This document shows positions 1 to 13,981 of a stretch of 64,000 nt of DNA, piece by piece. The translations under genes and the position numbers were made by a program. Position 1 is the first letter of the stretch, and every line of letters starts with the position of its first letter. Origin of the DNA: Melastoma dodecandrum (lineage: Eukaryota > Streptophyta > Magnoliopsida > Myrtales > Melastomataceae); assembly GCA_029817715.1 (NCBI GenBank), contig JARUPY010000606.1, positions 7,502,001-7,566,000 on the forward strand. Direction: 5' to 3'. The notes beneath the pieces are model-generated. The model saw nothing but the letters and a program-made list of their open reading frames with translations, was not told the DNA's origin and did no database searches.

Positions 1-1430
1 GAGAACAAAAGAGCGAGTGCTTTATCCCCCTCACTAGATTCATAAACTCGATCGGCACATTACAAACCGGGGGAGAACAGGGCAAGTCTTCTTGGATGGG
101 AGTTCCGGTGATTCCCCTCATCGGCGGACAAATGCTTGGGGGAATCCCAGTTGGGCCACCGGGAAGACAAAAGTCTGGACAGAATCCGTCCCCACCACCA
201 TCATCTCGTCCCTGTCCATCTGTTTCATCTCCATCCTCCTGAAACATCACTTTCGCCACAGCGACATTAGTTGTTCAACCCAACCATGATCCTATGAATC
301 GGGTCTACTTTTCCCACACACACACACACTCTTTCCCATCTCTTACAACTCTACTCGTAAATCCAACCCAACAATGCTCTCAATTTTCATGATTTTTCAG
401 AAAACAAAAATAGTAGTTTAAGTCTTATTACAGACAGGGTTTCTGTTTTTTTTTTTTTAATAGTATTAGCAGTCAAGATGTCCTAAAAAGTAGACAATAG
501 GCCGGTGATGTTGCTGTTGCTGTTGCCCTGGATCTTGTGATAATCTCCCCCTATCTTCTTCCTCTCCATCATCCTCATCTTCGATCTTTCTTCCTTCTCC
601 TCCATTTCCGTGCGAATTTCAACGTCTATCTAATCCGATTTCCCCGCTGGTCACAACCCCCGCCTCCCCCACAACCCACGAAGCCAAGAAGAACGAAGAG
701 AGAAAAAGGCAAAAAAAAAAAAAAAAAGTGCATCTTTCGCTTTTCCCCCCTTTCCCCTCTCCCCGTCCTTTTCTTGTTGTTGATTTTACCCCTCCTTTCT
801 TGGCCATCCAGTGTGTCTCGTCCCCCCCTTTCCCCGTCTCATCAGTAATCGTCCCTCGTCGCCTTCGTCTTTGGGGAAGTGGCGGTGGTGCTCCGATCGG
901 GGGTATATCCGCAAGGTATATCCTTTTCTTTGACTTCTTTTTTATGGATTGATTGCCGACAGCCCCGCCCCCGCCGATGTTTTGCTGATCTCTCCCCCCA
1001 CCCCGGAGTTCTTTCTGATCGTCGATCTGTGTTCGTTTTCCGGGGGGAATCGGGCGAGATCGCAATGATTTTAGTGGTTTTCCCTGTATAAGGGATTTTG
1101 TGTTTATTTGGTTTGATTATTGTTTGATCGAGCTGGGTGGGAGGGAAGGGGGAGGCTGAGGGGGAAGATGACTTTCTCTTGCTTGTTTTCTCGTGTTGGC
1201 TGTTCTGGGCTGATTGTTGCTGTCCCGAGGGGTGGATGTTTCGCGGTGTGCGGAACTAAAGTTGGTTTTAGCTACGAGTAACCAGGGTTTTTGTTAAGGT
1301 TGTGGTAAAAGGTTTTGGGTTTGCCTCTGTCAACTGCAGGGGGCATCGGGAGTCCAGACGCGTTGGTGCTTTTCTTGTCTTTTATGCTTTCAATCCACTG
1401 AAGGGAACTTTAGAACAAGGATCTCTGGTC
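1..1430. promoter_or_regulatory. Upstream region and 5' leader of the villin gene
   Basis: No convincing coding sequence is visible. From about 540 to 860 the + strand is rich in C and T with homopolymer runs, which is typical of a plant 5' leader. A splice-acceptor-like end, caactgcag, closes near 1339, so a 5'-UTR intron ending there is plausible but not proven. The first 500 bases hold short open frames with no recognisable protein. The true promoter boundary cannot be set from sequence alone. Confidence 0.4.
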
Positions 1431-4400
1431 ATGTCTAGCCCAGCAAAGGTTTCGGATCCTGCTTTCCAGGGTGCTGGTCAGAGGCCGTATCCTTAAAATG
1501 GATTGTTATGAATGTGCGAGAATTATTTAAGCGTGCGTCTTCCATTTATGAACTAAATACTGCAACTAGCGTGCGTCTTCCATTTATGAACTAAATACTG
1601 CAACTAGCGTGCGTCTTCCGTTTATGAACTAAAGACTGCAACTATAGTTGGTTGTTGAATATTTTCTTATTATCATGTGGATCGCCGAGCACGTGAAATT
1701 TGTACTGTCATTCTGGTTATATGTTTTGTGCGTCTTTTTCATCACATTACCTGGTGCTGAGGCATGTTCAACTTGACTGCCCTAAGTGGAATGGAGATTT
1801 GGCGGATCGAGAATTTTAACCCAGTGTCGTTACCAAAGGCGGAACATGGAAAGTTCTACATGGGAGACTGCTACATTGTCCTGCAGGTGAAATGTTTCCA
1901 TCCCCCTTGCTTGATGAATGAGAGCCGTGGTAGTAGAAAACTAAATTCTTAGATGCTTTATACTTCGTGGAGCCCTTTGAGATATCCATTCTAGGAGCGT
2001 TTCTTCTTCCTTTTGTCATGGGCGCATCCAGAGTATGATGCAATGTCGATAAAGTATTTTCAATTCATCGAGTTTTATGAAGTCCTGAAAAAGTCGCCAG
2101 CTTACCATCGGTTTTCATGCCCATTTGTCTTTTTTTGTGCACTTCGTTTCTTGAAAGAACCACTTCATTGGGAGTCAGTGTTGGAGTTTCTAGCTATTTA
2201 TGATGGTGGAGTATTCTCACTATAGTGATTTAGTTGAATGATATATTGGGATTCAGTTATTGATCTGTGCTTTCTAATCCTTTTAACTCGTACTCTGTGG
2301 TATTAATTTTGGCAGACTACATCTAGCAAGGGCGGTCAATATCTGCATGATATACACTTCTGGATCGGCAAGGACTGCAGTCAGGTATGCGATCTATTGA
2401 AACCTTTCCTTCTTAATATTGCTTTATTATCTCAGTCTCACCACGGCTTCTCAGGATGAGGCGGGAACAGCGGCTGTTAAGACAGTCGAACTTGATGCAG
2501 CTCTTGGTGGACGTGCAGTACAATACAGGGAAATTCAAGGCCACGAATCTGACAAATTTTTGTCCTATTTCAAGCCTTGTATAGTACCTCTCGAGGGGGG
2601 CGTAGCATCAGGCTTCAAAAAGCCCGAGGAACAAGAGTTTGAAACACGTCTATATGTTTGTCGGGGAAAAAGATCTGTGAGGTTGAAGCAGGTAACACAC
2701 TTTCTCAACAGAGATTGAGCATTATAGTGTCATTCCCTCTGATTATCATTTTTCCTCTGAACTTATAAACTCAAGAAAATTGCTGAATGGCTAATGCAGG
2801 TCCCATTTACTCGAGCTTCATTAAATCACGATGACGTCTTTATCTTAGACAGCGAGAACAAGATCTTTCAGTTCAACGGAGCAAACTCAAATATTCAGGA
2901 AAGGGCAAAGGCTTTGGAAGTTGTCCAGTTTCTGAAAGACACTTATCATGAGGGAGTGTGTGATGTTGCCATTGTTGGTAGGAGCTTAAACTCTTCCGAT
3001 ATTTTCATCCTCTTCTCGAGTTCATCTTGCACCTTTATTTTCCGTCTGTGGGACAGTACTTTTTACAAAGTTGATTATCTGATATCTAGTTCGTCAAATG
3101 TCCTTTTGTTTTTCCAGAGGATGGAAAATTAGACACTGAGTCTGACTCTGGCGAGTTTTGGGTACTCTTGGGTGGTTTTGCTCCTATTGGTAAGAAAGTA
3201 TCAAGCGATGATGACATTGTTCCAGAAGCTATCCCTGCCAAGCTATACAGGTGATTTGTCGTTGGCCTTTTCTTTTAATGCAGAAGTTAAGCCTGCAGAC
3301 ATAACATGTCAAGTCTCTTCTAGTGAAGGAACGCTGCCTTGGTTTTATTTTGTTTATTTCTGGGGAGTTGAGTGCTTTCTGGGCCTTATTTTCAGGACTG
3401 CTATGGCTTTTGTTATCTTTTTCTTCCACCCTTATCTGCTATTCATGAAATAATTTCTATCCTCTCTTCATTTAAGTGGCCACTACTCTTTTGCTGGCAT
3501 TACTACTACAGAGAAATCCTGATGTGTTTGATAGTCCTATCTGTTGCAACTATTCATGCAGTGTAGAAGAGGGGATTATGAGAATATCTGGTAGGTACAT
3601 TTATTGTAGGAGAACTATGGTCTGAACCGTTGTGGCATCTGATCAGGTTGCCTACTTTATATGGTGGCTGCTTACAGTAAGCTCCAACTTCACCAGGAAA
3701 AGAAAGAAAATGAACTTTTTGACCGAATTCACAATTTAAGAGTACCATAGAAAGTGTCAGTTTCGTACTTCAACGTTTATACAAGTTGTGTAGATTTGCG
3801 CATGCTTGTGTTATCTTTGTGAAGTCTCTGAAGTAAACAGGATTTTTTTCAGTCAAGATTGGTGCTGAATAATATTACACTTTTTATAGCATTGCTGATG
3901 GTGAGGTGAAGCCCATGGAAGGTGACTTATCAAAAGGGTTGCTAGAAAACAACAAATGTTATCTGCTTGACCAAGGTGTTGAGATCTTTGTCTGGGTTGG
4001 AAGGATAACACAAGTGGATGAGAGGAAAGCAGCCATCCAAACAGCTGAGGTGGATGGATGTTGCCATATCAATGATTTTTAACTTATTGCAGTAATCTCA
4101 TAAGTTATTTTTTTCTGCCAGGAATTCATTAAAGAACAAAACAGGCCAAAGTCAACCAGAGTAACCAGAGTCATTCAGGGATATGAAACACAGAGATTCA
4201 AATCCAACTTTGATTCTTGGCCATCAGGGTCTGCTTCACCTGCTCCAGAAGAAGGAAGAGGAAAAGTAGCAGGTATTTATTTTTCTTGATCCACTGGTCT
4301 TTGAGTTTACTGTGTTTTCGTCGGTCCTTCTAATCTATTATTAATGTTTGTGATTGTTTTTCCTCTTAGCTTTGCTGAAGCAACAAGGTATCGGTCTCAA

Positions 4401-7400
4401 GGGTATTGCAAAAGTTCCTGCAGTGAATGAGGAAGTCCCGCCGCTGCTTGAAGGAGGTGGAAAACTGGAGGTACGATTTGCATCTGTGTCTTTCCTTTTA
4501 CTTTTATTTTGGGAAGGAATTTTCGGGACGCTTATTAAAAACATTTCAGGTCTGGCGTATTAATGGTAGTGCTAAGACTCCTTTGCCTAAGGAGGACATT
4601 GGTAAATTTTACTGTGGAGATTGCTACATCATTCTTTATACTTTTCATAGTGGTGAAAGAAAAGAAGATTACTTCCTTTGCTGGTGGATTGGAAAAGACA
4701 GCGTCGAGGTATTATAATATATTCTTCCTACCCAATGTATTCCATTCCATATGGTATTTGTAGCTTTATATGTGGAGATATCCTATTGGAGCCATTATTT
4801 TGCCTTTACATATTTTGTGGATTGCAATCTTGCAAACTTGTGCAGGGACTGAAAGGGTTTCAGCCAGGTTATGCAAGTATTTAATTATACCAAAATCGTT
4901 TTACTTAAATTGGGTATATGATATAGAATTTTTAGCGTCATTGTCCTCTGTCTCAAGTTTTAGAGACAGCTTTGTTAGAGGTAAAAAAACACGAGAAGGT
5001 TGTAGCTAATGATTCTTCTGGCCTCATAGTGATATTAAGTGGAATCTCTTGTTTCATAACATCAAGGATTCTGCATTACACATCACTGTCATTTTGCCTG
5101 GATATTGTCAGTGCGTTCTAGAAGTAGTTGACCTTTTACCATCTTGAAACTTTCAAAATCAAATGACCTTTTCGTTTAATATAAAGGCGTCTCAATGGTT
5201 TCATACTTTTCTCCTAGAGCTATGAATAATCTGTTAATTGATGGAATATAATTGCAGGATGACCAGAAAATGGCTGCTCGACTAGCTAACACAATGTCCA
5301 ACTCATTTAAAGGAAGACCTGTTCTGGTAGGCCTTTTCTTAAGTCTCCTGATTGAAATTAGATATTTTACGTGCTAACTTTTGCTTCTCCTAGGGGCGTA
5401 TATTCCAAGGGAAGGAACCACCTCAGCTTGTCGCTCTTTTTCAGCCTATGTTGATCCTTAAGGTGATTGTTGGTCGTATTTAGCTATCAACTCATGTGTT
5501 GAAAAGAAATGGAAATACCAAATCATTGCATTTAAGGTTTATAACTTAACCTCCTGTTGTTTTGTCTCAAGGGTGGTTTGAGCTCGGGTTACAAGAAGAA
5601 AATAGTCGAGAAAAGCTTGACAGATAACACTTATTCTCCAGAATGTCTGGCTCTGTTCCGTATATCTGGAACTTCAGCACATAACAATAAGGTGGTTCAA
5701 GTCGAAGAGGTATGTGTCAATCCTTTAATGTTATGTATCGAAGATGTGTAGCATGTTCGCAAATGCCTTCTTAGCATTGCAATGTGTGCTTCTAGTTGTT
5801 TGGGCTTAGAGTGTAGTGGCTACATATTGACAGAGGCTTAATAGAACCCATAGCATCGCATTCTGTTTAACTTTGATATTATTAGTTTTGCTTCTGGAGA
5901 CTTTTATGGATTTGTTTAGTAATCCATGATACTTGAGATAATAACTTATCATATCAATATATTTGGTTAGATTTTGTGGCCTGAATATAGCATCCTTGTA
6001 AATGCATAGGCAATGAGGCATTGTGGACATATACTCACTCACCCACATCCCAACGCTAGCTGGGTGCACTTTAGGGGTTGCCTTTTTTCTTAATTCACGA
6101 GTCAATTTACCATTGTTGTAATTTGGTTCAGGTGGCAACATCCTTAAATTCTACTGAATGCTTTATTCTGCAATCTGGGGCCTCAATGTTTACCTGGCAT
6201 GGGAACCAGAGCACCTTTGAGCAGCAGCAACATGCTGCAAAAGTTGCTGAATTTTTTAAGGTAACTTTTAGACTCTTCCTTCTGTATGGGACTAAACCAG
6301 TCTGATCTCTGGCTATACCTACCCATATGGGTATATGTTACCTTGGCTTGCTAATTATGCTAATGTATCACTGATAGGGTTATAATGAGTTTTACAGTTT
6401 ACAGCCCTGTTGTCCTAAATGGTAGGAGTCTTGAACAGGAGCATAAAAACTGCCTGTCAATAATCATATACGAATGACACCTACGGTGTAACAAACGTTT
6501 AATCTAATCTATCCAACTCCATTTCTACCCAAAAAAAAATCATATATGAGTAATTTAGTGTTTTTTGGTTAATTGCTCGTATTTCTTGCTTCTGCATTAT
6601 GTAATTTTTAACATAGTTGCAAAAGTTTACCCTACTTGAGATTATATGCAACCTTTCTGTGCCTTGTATGCAGCTTATAAATTTTTAAAACTTTAGGATA
6701 TCAATTCTTCTCTGTTTGTTTTCTTTGAACTTCTCTGAGAGGAACTCTTCTGTTTTTTGGTTTAATTATTTCTTCTTAAATTTCAGCCTGGAGTTACTTT
6801 GAAACATGCAAAGGAAGGAACTGAGAGCTCAGCCTTTTGGCTTCCACTTGGAGGGAAGCAAAATTTCACCAGCAAGAAAGCTTCCCCTGAAACTGTTAGA
6901 GATCCACATTTGTACACATTTACATTAAATAAAGGTAAGTAATTATTTAAAATTGATTTGCACCCCTGGGTGATCTTTGGGAGACCATCCTCCACAATTA
7001 TTTGGATAGCCATATATTCTAACTCTTGCTCACTTTTTCTTGACTATGTGAATGCTGCAGAGAAATATGAGGTAAGCATTTTTCCTTAATGTCTCAAAAT
7101 TGCAGATGATTCCTTCAATTTCTTTTTCTTGTATTTTTCTCTTCATGACCGTGTTATTATTTTGAAAGGCTGAAGAGATATACAACTTCACCCAAGATGA
7201 TCTCCTGACAGAGGACATCTTAATACTCGATACACAAGCCGAGATCTTTGTTTGGGTCGGCCAGTCTGTTGATGCTAAAGAAAAGCAGAGTGCCTTTGAG
7301 ATTGGTCAGGTACTATGAACGAGTTTCGTTTATATGTATTTGTTATACCTCTACCAAATTTTAAAAAGGAAATGTTGTTCTTCTCCAAACTTGCAGAAAT

Positions 7401-10062
7401 ACATTGATGTGGCCACATCCATCGAAAACTTGGCTCCAGATGTTCCTCTTTACAAGATTACTGAAGGAAATGAACCTTGCTTCTTTACCACCTTCTTTTC
7501 ATGGGATTCTGCAAAAGCCAATGTATGAGTTGCGATGATTGATTTGTCCAGCTGTTGTCTTGCAAAAAATGGATTGCCTCTTCGGAATGTGGAGCTGATG
7601 TAGAACTATTAGTTATGATTCTTAACATACCTAATCACATCTCTTTATGCAATCAGGTTCATGGAAATTCATTTCAGAAAAAGGTGGCGTTGCTCTTCGG
7701 GATAGGCCAGGCTGTGGAAGTGAGTATTTTTTCTTCTTATTGATAAGTGTGAGTAATTTGTTTTGAGGGTAGCGGCAAAGTTTTTTTTATCATTATGAAG
7801 CTGCAACTACCATTTTCAACTGTTGTTAACTTGAAGATAACTCCTCATCCTCTACCATGATTTCTTCTTCCTTTGGTACAAAAGGGAATTTGCTTTAGAT
7901 TTTAAGTGGAGAGAAAAATAATATTCTCCTTACTATGTGGATAATCACATCCTCGTCAACCACATCCCGCCATGGCAAACATTGAGACCTGATTCATCAG
8001 TTGCCCCTTTCAGGGGAAATGATAAAAATAACTAGTGGTTCATTTTTCATGGCTGCAATGTTACCTTAGGTCATTGGGAACGCAATTCTTCCATAGTTAC
8101 CTGTAGATGTGAAGATCCTTCTCTTTCCATAGTATACCTGTAGTTCCAGGACTTCTAATTTCCACATTGAGTGGAGTCCAATCTTTCAAGGTGTAGTTTA
8201 GGGGAAATGTTTTAAGTTGCATGGAAGGCTTCTGACTTGAAGTATTTGCTAAAATATTTCAAATTGCTTGTTCCATTAATAGCCTGTACATCAATTGGTT
8301 CGATCTTTTAAACGCGGCATTATGGACTGCTGGCTTTTTATTGTATTCGTTGGCATGTTGGTTTATCCTAGAAAAAAGTGCTTGGTTGATTTCTGCTGGC
8401 TGAGTAGTTTATGTCCTAGTTTGATCATGTATTGTCTGATGAATTTTTTACTCATCCTTTTGCTGAACTAGGATAAGTCCAATGGAAGTTCTGGAGGACA
8501 TACTCAGAGGGCTTCTGCTTTGGCTGCGTTGAATTCTGCATTCAACTCTTCTACGGAGAAACCATCCAGCACAGTACGAGACTGTTACACTGACTTAATA
8601 CGTCATGGTTGAATGACCTTTTTTTGTTATTTTTAATGAATGCCCTAAGTCGTCATGGATCAGAAGATGAAAAGAAATTATTGGGAAGAAGCTGGGTTTG
8701 GCATGATATTTTGGAGGAAACTTTCTGCTTTCCTTTGAATGGTTAGAAAATTACTTGTGGTGACTATTAGGAGCAGATGGGTCAGAAGTCGTCGATATAA
8801 TATGGAGCAATCAGATGTTGAATGGAACTTGAACCACGACACCCCAATGGTCATTTTTAGATCATCTACTTCATTTGAGCTTTATTGTCAACTTGATCAT
8901 TATAATAATCATGTTTTCCTGAAACAAGGCTAGATACTTGGAAATTCTCTTTTCCTGAGAAGAAAAAGATTTCCGACCAGCTTGTGGCTGACACTAAGTT
9001 CCCATTTTCCAGGAAAATAGCATAAGACATTTTCTGACCTGATTTTTCTGTCTTGCCCAGTCAGTTGTCTTGGTTTTGTTGTGTTTGTGATCATTCTTCT
9101 TATGTTGGCCTATTTTGCTCAGTCAGCTGTTCGAAACAGTTTGATTGTTTCTGTTCTCTGGTGGTTATTGATTTTAAGTTTTCTTCTGTTCAGGACAAAT
9201 CTAATGGCGTAGATCATAGCGGACCAAGGCAACGTGCAGCAGCTTTAGCTGCCCTGTCATCCGCATTTAATTCTTCTTCTCCATCAAAACCCTCTGTCCC
9301 CAAGTTGATTGGAACCGGTCAGGGATCACAGCGTGCAGCGGCTGTGGCAGCTCTTTCTTCTGTTCTTACAGCTGAGAAAAATTCACCTGATTCCTCTCCT
9401 CTAAAGTCTGCCAGAGCCTCCGAAAGTGGTTCACCGGGTACCATCATATTACCATTCTTTGGCATGGTTTCTGGTTTTGCTCAACAGAGTCCCTGATTGG
9501 TCTCAGTTTTACAAATTTTGGGACACCAGTTTTTATTTGCGATATGTTGGCTAGTTATGGGGAAATACCCTACTCTTGAAATATAAGTTATTGTTTGGAT
9601 TATCCTCGGTTATTTATTGTTGTTGTTAATTTGATGCAGCTGAAGGAGAAGGTGAGACGGTTTTTGTGACAGGAGATTCTCCTGAAGCATCAGAGGATGG
9701 TAAATCAGAGGGAGCTACGCCGGTCTTGGAAACTAATGAAGAAGACACCCAAGTGAAGCCAGAGGCTGAAGAGGACGATACTGATGGCTCTGAGAATAGT
9801 GCCACGACATTCAGTTATGACCGGCTGAAAGCTAAGTCTGAGAACCCGGTGACTGGAATCGATTTCAAACGAAGAGAGGTCTGTTCTTAAATTCTTTTGA
9901 TGTCCAGCGTCCTATGGGGCAGGCTTCTAGAATTTTCCTGTTTTGCAGGCTTATCTCTCTGATGAGGAGTTCAAGACCGTATTTGGGATCACAAAGGCGG
10001 AATTCTACAAACTGCCCAGGTGGAAGCAAGACATGAACAAGAAGAAAGTGGACTTATTCTAG
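1431..10062 (+). CDS. VLN: Villin (actin-binding, VLN2/VLN3 type), 23 coding exons, 978 aa
   Basis: The product should bind, bundle, cap and sever actin filaments under Ca2+ control in the cytoplasm. Exon model: 1431-1486, 1787-1886, 2316-2384, 2455-2691, 2800-2977, 3118-3250, 3890-4049, 4122-4272, 4370-4470, 4550-4708, 5258-5326, 5394-5462, 5572-5709, 6132-6260, 6787-6934, 7061-7071, 7169-7309, 7397-7522, 7657-7719, 8472-8573, 9194-9437, 9640-9878, 9949-10062. The phases join without a stop and give 978 aa, close to Arabidopsis VLN2/VLN3 as I remember them. Six gelsolin-like repeats (for example [13 protein letters not shown] and [20 protein letters not shown]) are followed by a low-complexity linker and a villin headpiece ending KKKVDLF. 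The start [20 protein letters not shown] matches the plant villin N-terminus. Exon 16 is only 11 bp. The gene looks functional. Confidence 0.95.
1531..1644. repeat. Three tandem copies of a 38-bp unit in villin intron 1
   Basis: The unit begins gcgtgcgtcttcc and ends tgcaacta. Copies lie at 1531-1568, 1569-1606 and 1607-1644. The first two look identical; the third carries two visible substitutions (ccg for cca, aaag for aaat). It lies wholly inside the first coding intron. Confidence 0.95.
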
Positions 10063-11244
10063 TCAAAGAAAAGAACCCAGAACCCATTTGCCGCTCGCAC
10101 CCAGTGTCAGGTTCATATGAAACACCTATCTGTTTGTAGAAGAAATTGCGAGTTATTCAGTGCCTCCTCTTTCTACCGGGATTGCCATGACGTCGCGGTG
10201 AGTCTGTCGCTGTGGATAGAACACTGCATCCATCGTGAAGCCGCTTTCAGGTGTGACAGGTCTCTCTTACGGATGTCGTTTGCCCCCCTCGCGTCCTCGA
10301 TGTAGGCCAGAAGGAACGTGTCTGGAAAAAAGGCTGAGAAAGTCGATTCTTTTGTTGGGTTGAGTGTATGTTTTTCCACCACAAACTATCACACCATCCA
10401 TCAGCTTCGATGTTACCGGCGATTACTTCAGATTGTGTATAGGTTTGTTGTGTACATGTAATTGCATTATGGAAAGTAGTTTGTGCTTGTTTGTTAATCC
10501 TCAGAACTTCAACTAAAACCACTCCGTCGCGACGCAAGACGTGGCTTGGATTTGTAGCATCTGTTTCCATTAATACTAGTTCTAAGCTAGGAGGTATTTA
10601 GCGAAAACATAAAGGATTTCATGTCGTTGTCGAACGTTCGACATTAAATGTTTTGTATCCCCAGTCTGTTGGACCAAACGGCAAAGAGAAGCCACCCGCG
10701 AGTCAAAATCAAGGACCTAATTGAAAGGTCCGTGAAAGTTTTTGGATCTAATCATAAGGATGAAGGAAATACAGGGACTCCGACACCGACGCTTTATGTG
10801 GTCAGGAAGTTGGGGCGGTCGGTACGAGATTTATGAAACCTCGGCAGATTGCTTGCTGTCGGGACTGACACCTCGCGCTTCGATTCCCCTCTCAGGTTCG
10901 TCCGTAGTCCGTCGGGGTTCGGTCATTGCTGTTCTTACGCTGTCGCTTGTATTTGTTTCTGTGTTTTGATCGGTCGGCTTTTGTCGAATTGGAATGATCT
11001 GGGGAGGGGGGGGGGGGTCATCCGCGATTTAGGAGACTGCTTGAGGGAATTTCGATTCTTGGTATTTGTTTTGAATTTTAGTTCATGCAAGTCTACATTT
11101 CGAGTTCCGGACTGAGGGAGATGATTTGGATTGGGTGTCTCATCGATGGTCGAGTTGCTCCTTTTTCTGAACCTTAGCGTATGTTGTTTTACAGGAATTC
11201 TTGGCCATTTGAGGGTTACTTTGGTGTACGACGAAACCTGTTCA
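10063..11244. other. Villin 3' region and spacer before the GSNOR-like pseudogene
   Basis: The first few hundred bases are presumably villin 3'-UTR. The part from about 10,650 has G/C-rich stretches, including a run of about ten G near 11,008, and is probably the old leader and promoter of the duplicated dehydrogenase copy. I see no other coding sequence. Confidence 0.4.
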
Positions 11245-13225
<1,981 letters not shown>

Positions 13226-13981
13226 ATCTGATGCACAACTCGTCTTGAAAACAAGTTTAATGAATGGGGGAGCATCCTCGGGGGATCCGTACCGATTCTT
13301 GGGCCGGGCTCGGAGTCGAGACAGACATTCCCCAATTCGTTGGGTGGTCGGTGTGTGGGTGGTGGGCGGTGTCAGGTGAAGAAGAGGAAAGGAGAAGGAG
13401 AGGATTCTTCTTCATCCGGTGGTTTCATATGGAGAACAATATTTGTCTGGTAATGTCAGCGCCTACCACCGAGAACGAGGAAGTTTCATAATTTAAATGT
13501 CTGCCGTGAAGTGCGCGTGAAGACTGGTCCACCGCCACCACCACCACCACCACTACCTTTGGAATTTCCAATTCCCCTCCCTGTTTACATTTACACACCA
13601 ATTAATTTAATCATTCCTCTTTTTTTTTTTTTGCCTTTTTTATAATGGGCCCACTTTTTCACGATGACATTTATCGTTGGAAATGGAAAGGCTGTCTCAA
13701 ATGGGAGAAAGATACAAAAATAATAATAATAATAATGGACGGGTGGTGTCTGTGTGTTTGTGGGATAGCGAAAAGTCAAATAAAAAAAAAATTAGTATTT
13801 GAGGGTTTCCGTTTCGAGAGTGACAGATCCCTTCCCTTCCCATCCTCCTACACCCAGAAAGGGCGGATCCATTAAACTCCTCCACCCTTCCCCCCTCCCT
13901 CTCTTCCTCTTTTCCTTCCATTTCTCTATTTCCCCCAGCCAGCACTCTGTGTTGTTCTCTCACTGGGACGTCCGACGAGAC
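13226..13981. promoter_or_regulatory. Spacer and presumed promoter/5' leader of the Ca2+-ATPase gene
   Basis: This stretch holds a (CCA)n run near 13,533-13,556, a T run near 13,620, an AATAAT run near 13,722, and a strongly pyrimidine-rich block at about 13,870-13,935 just before the ATG. The last part looks like a plant 5' leader. I see no TATA box I would defend and no coding sequence. Confidence 0.4.

Noticed and set aside
92..289. Short open frame at the start of the window
   Set aside because: No recognisable protein, no splice context and a composition like the surrounding non-coding DNA.
1302..1496. Longer villin N-terminus in frame before the chosen ATG
   Set aside because: It needs a non-ATG start, and [17 protein letters not shown] is already the family-typical beginning.
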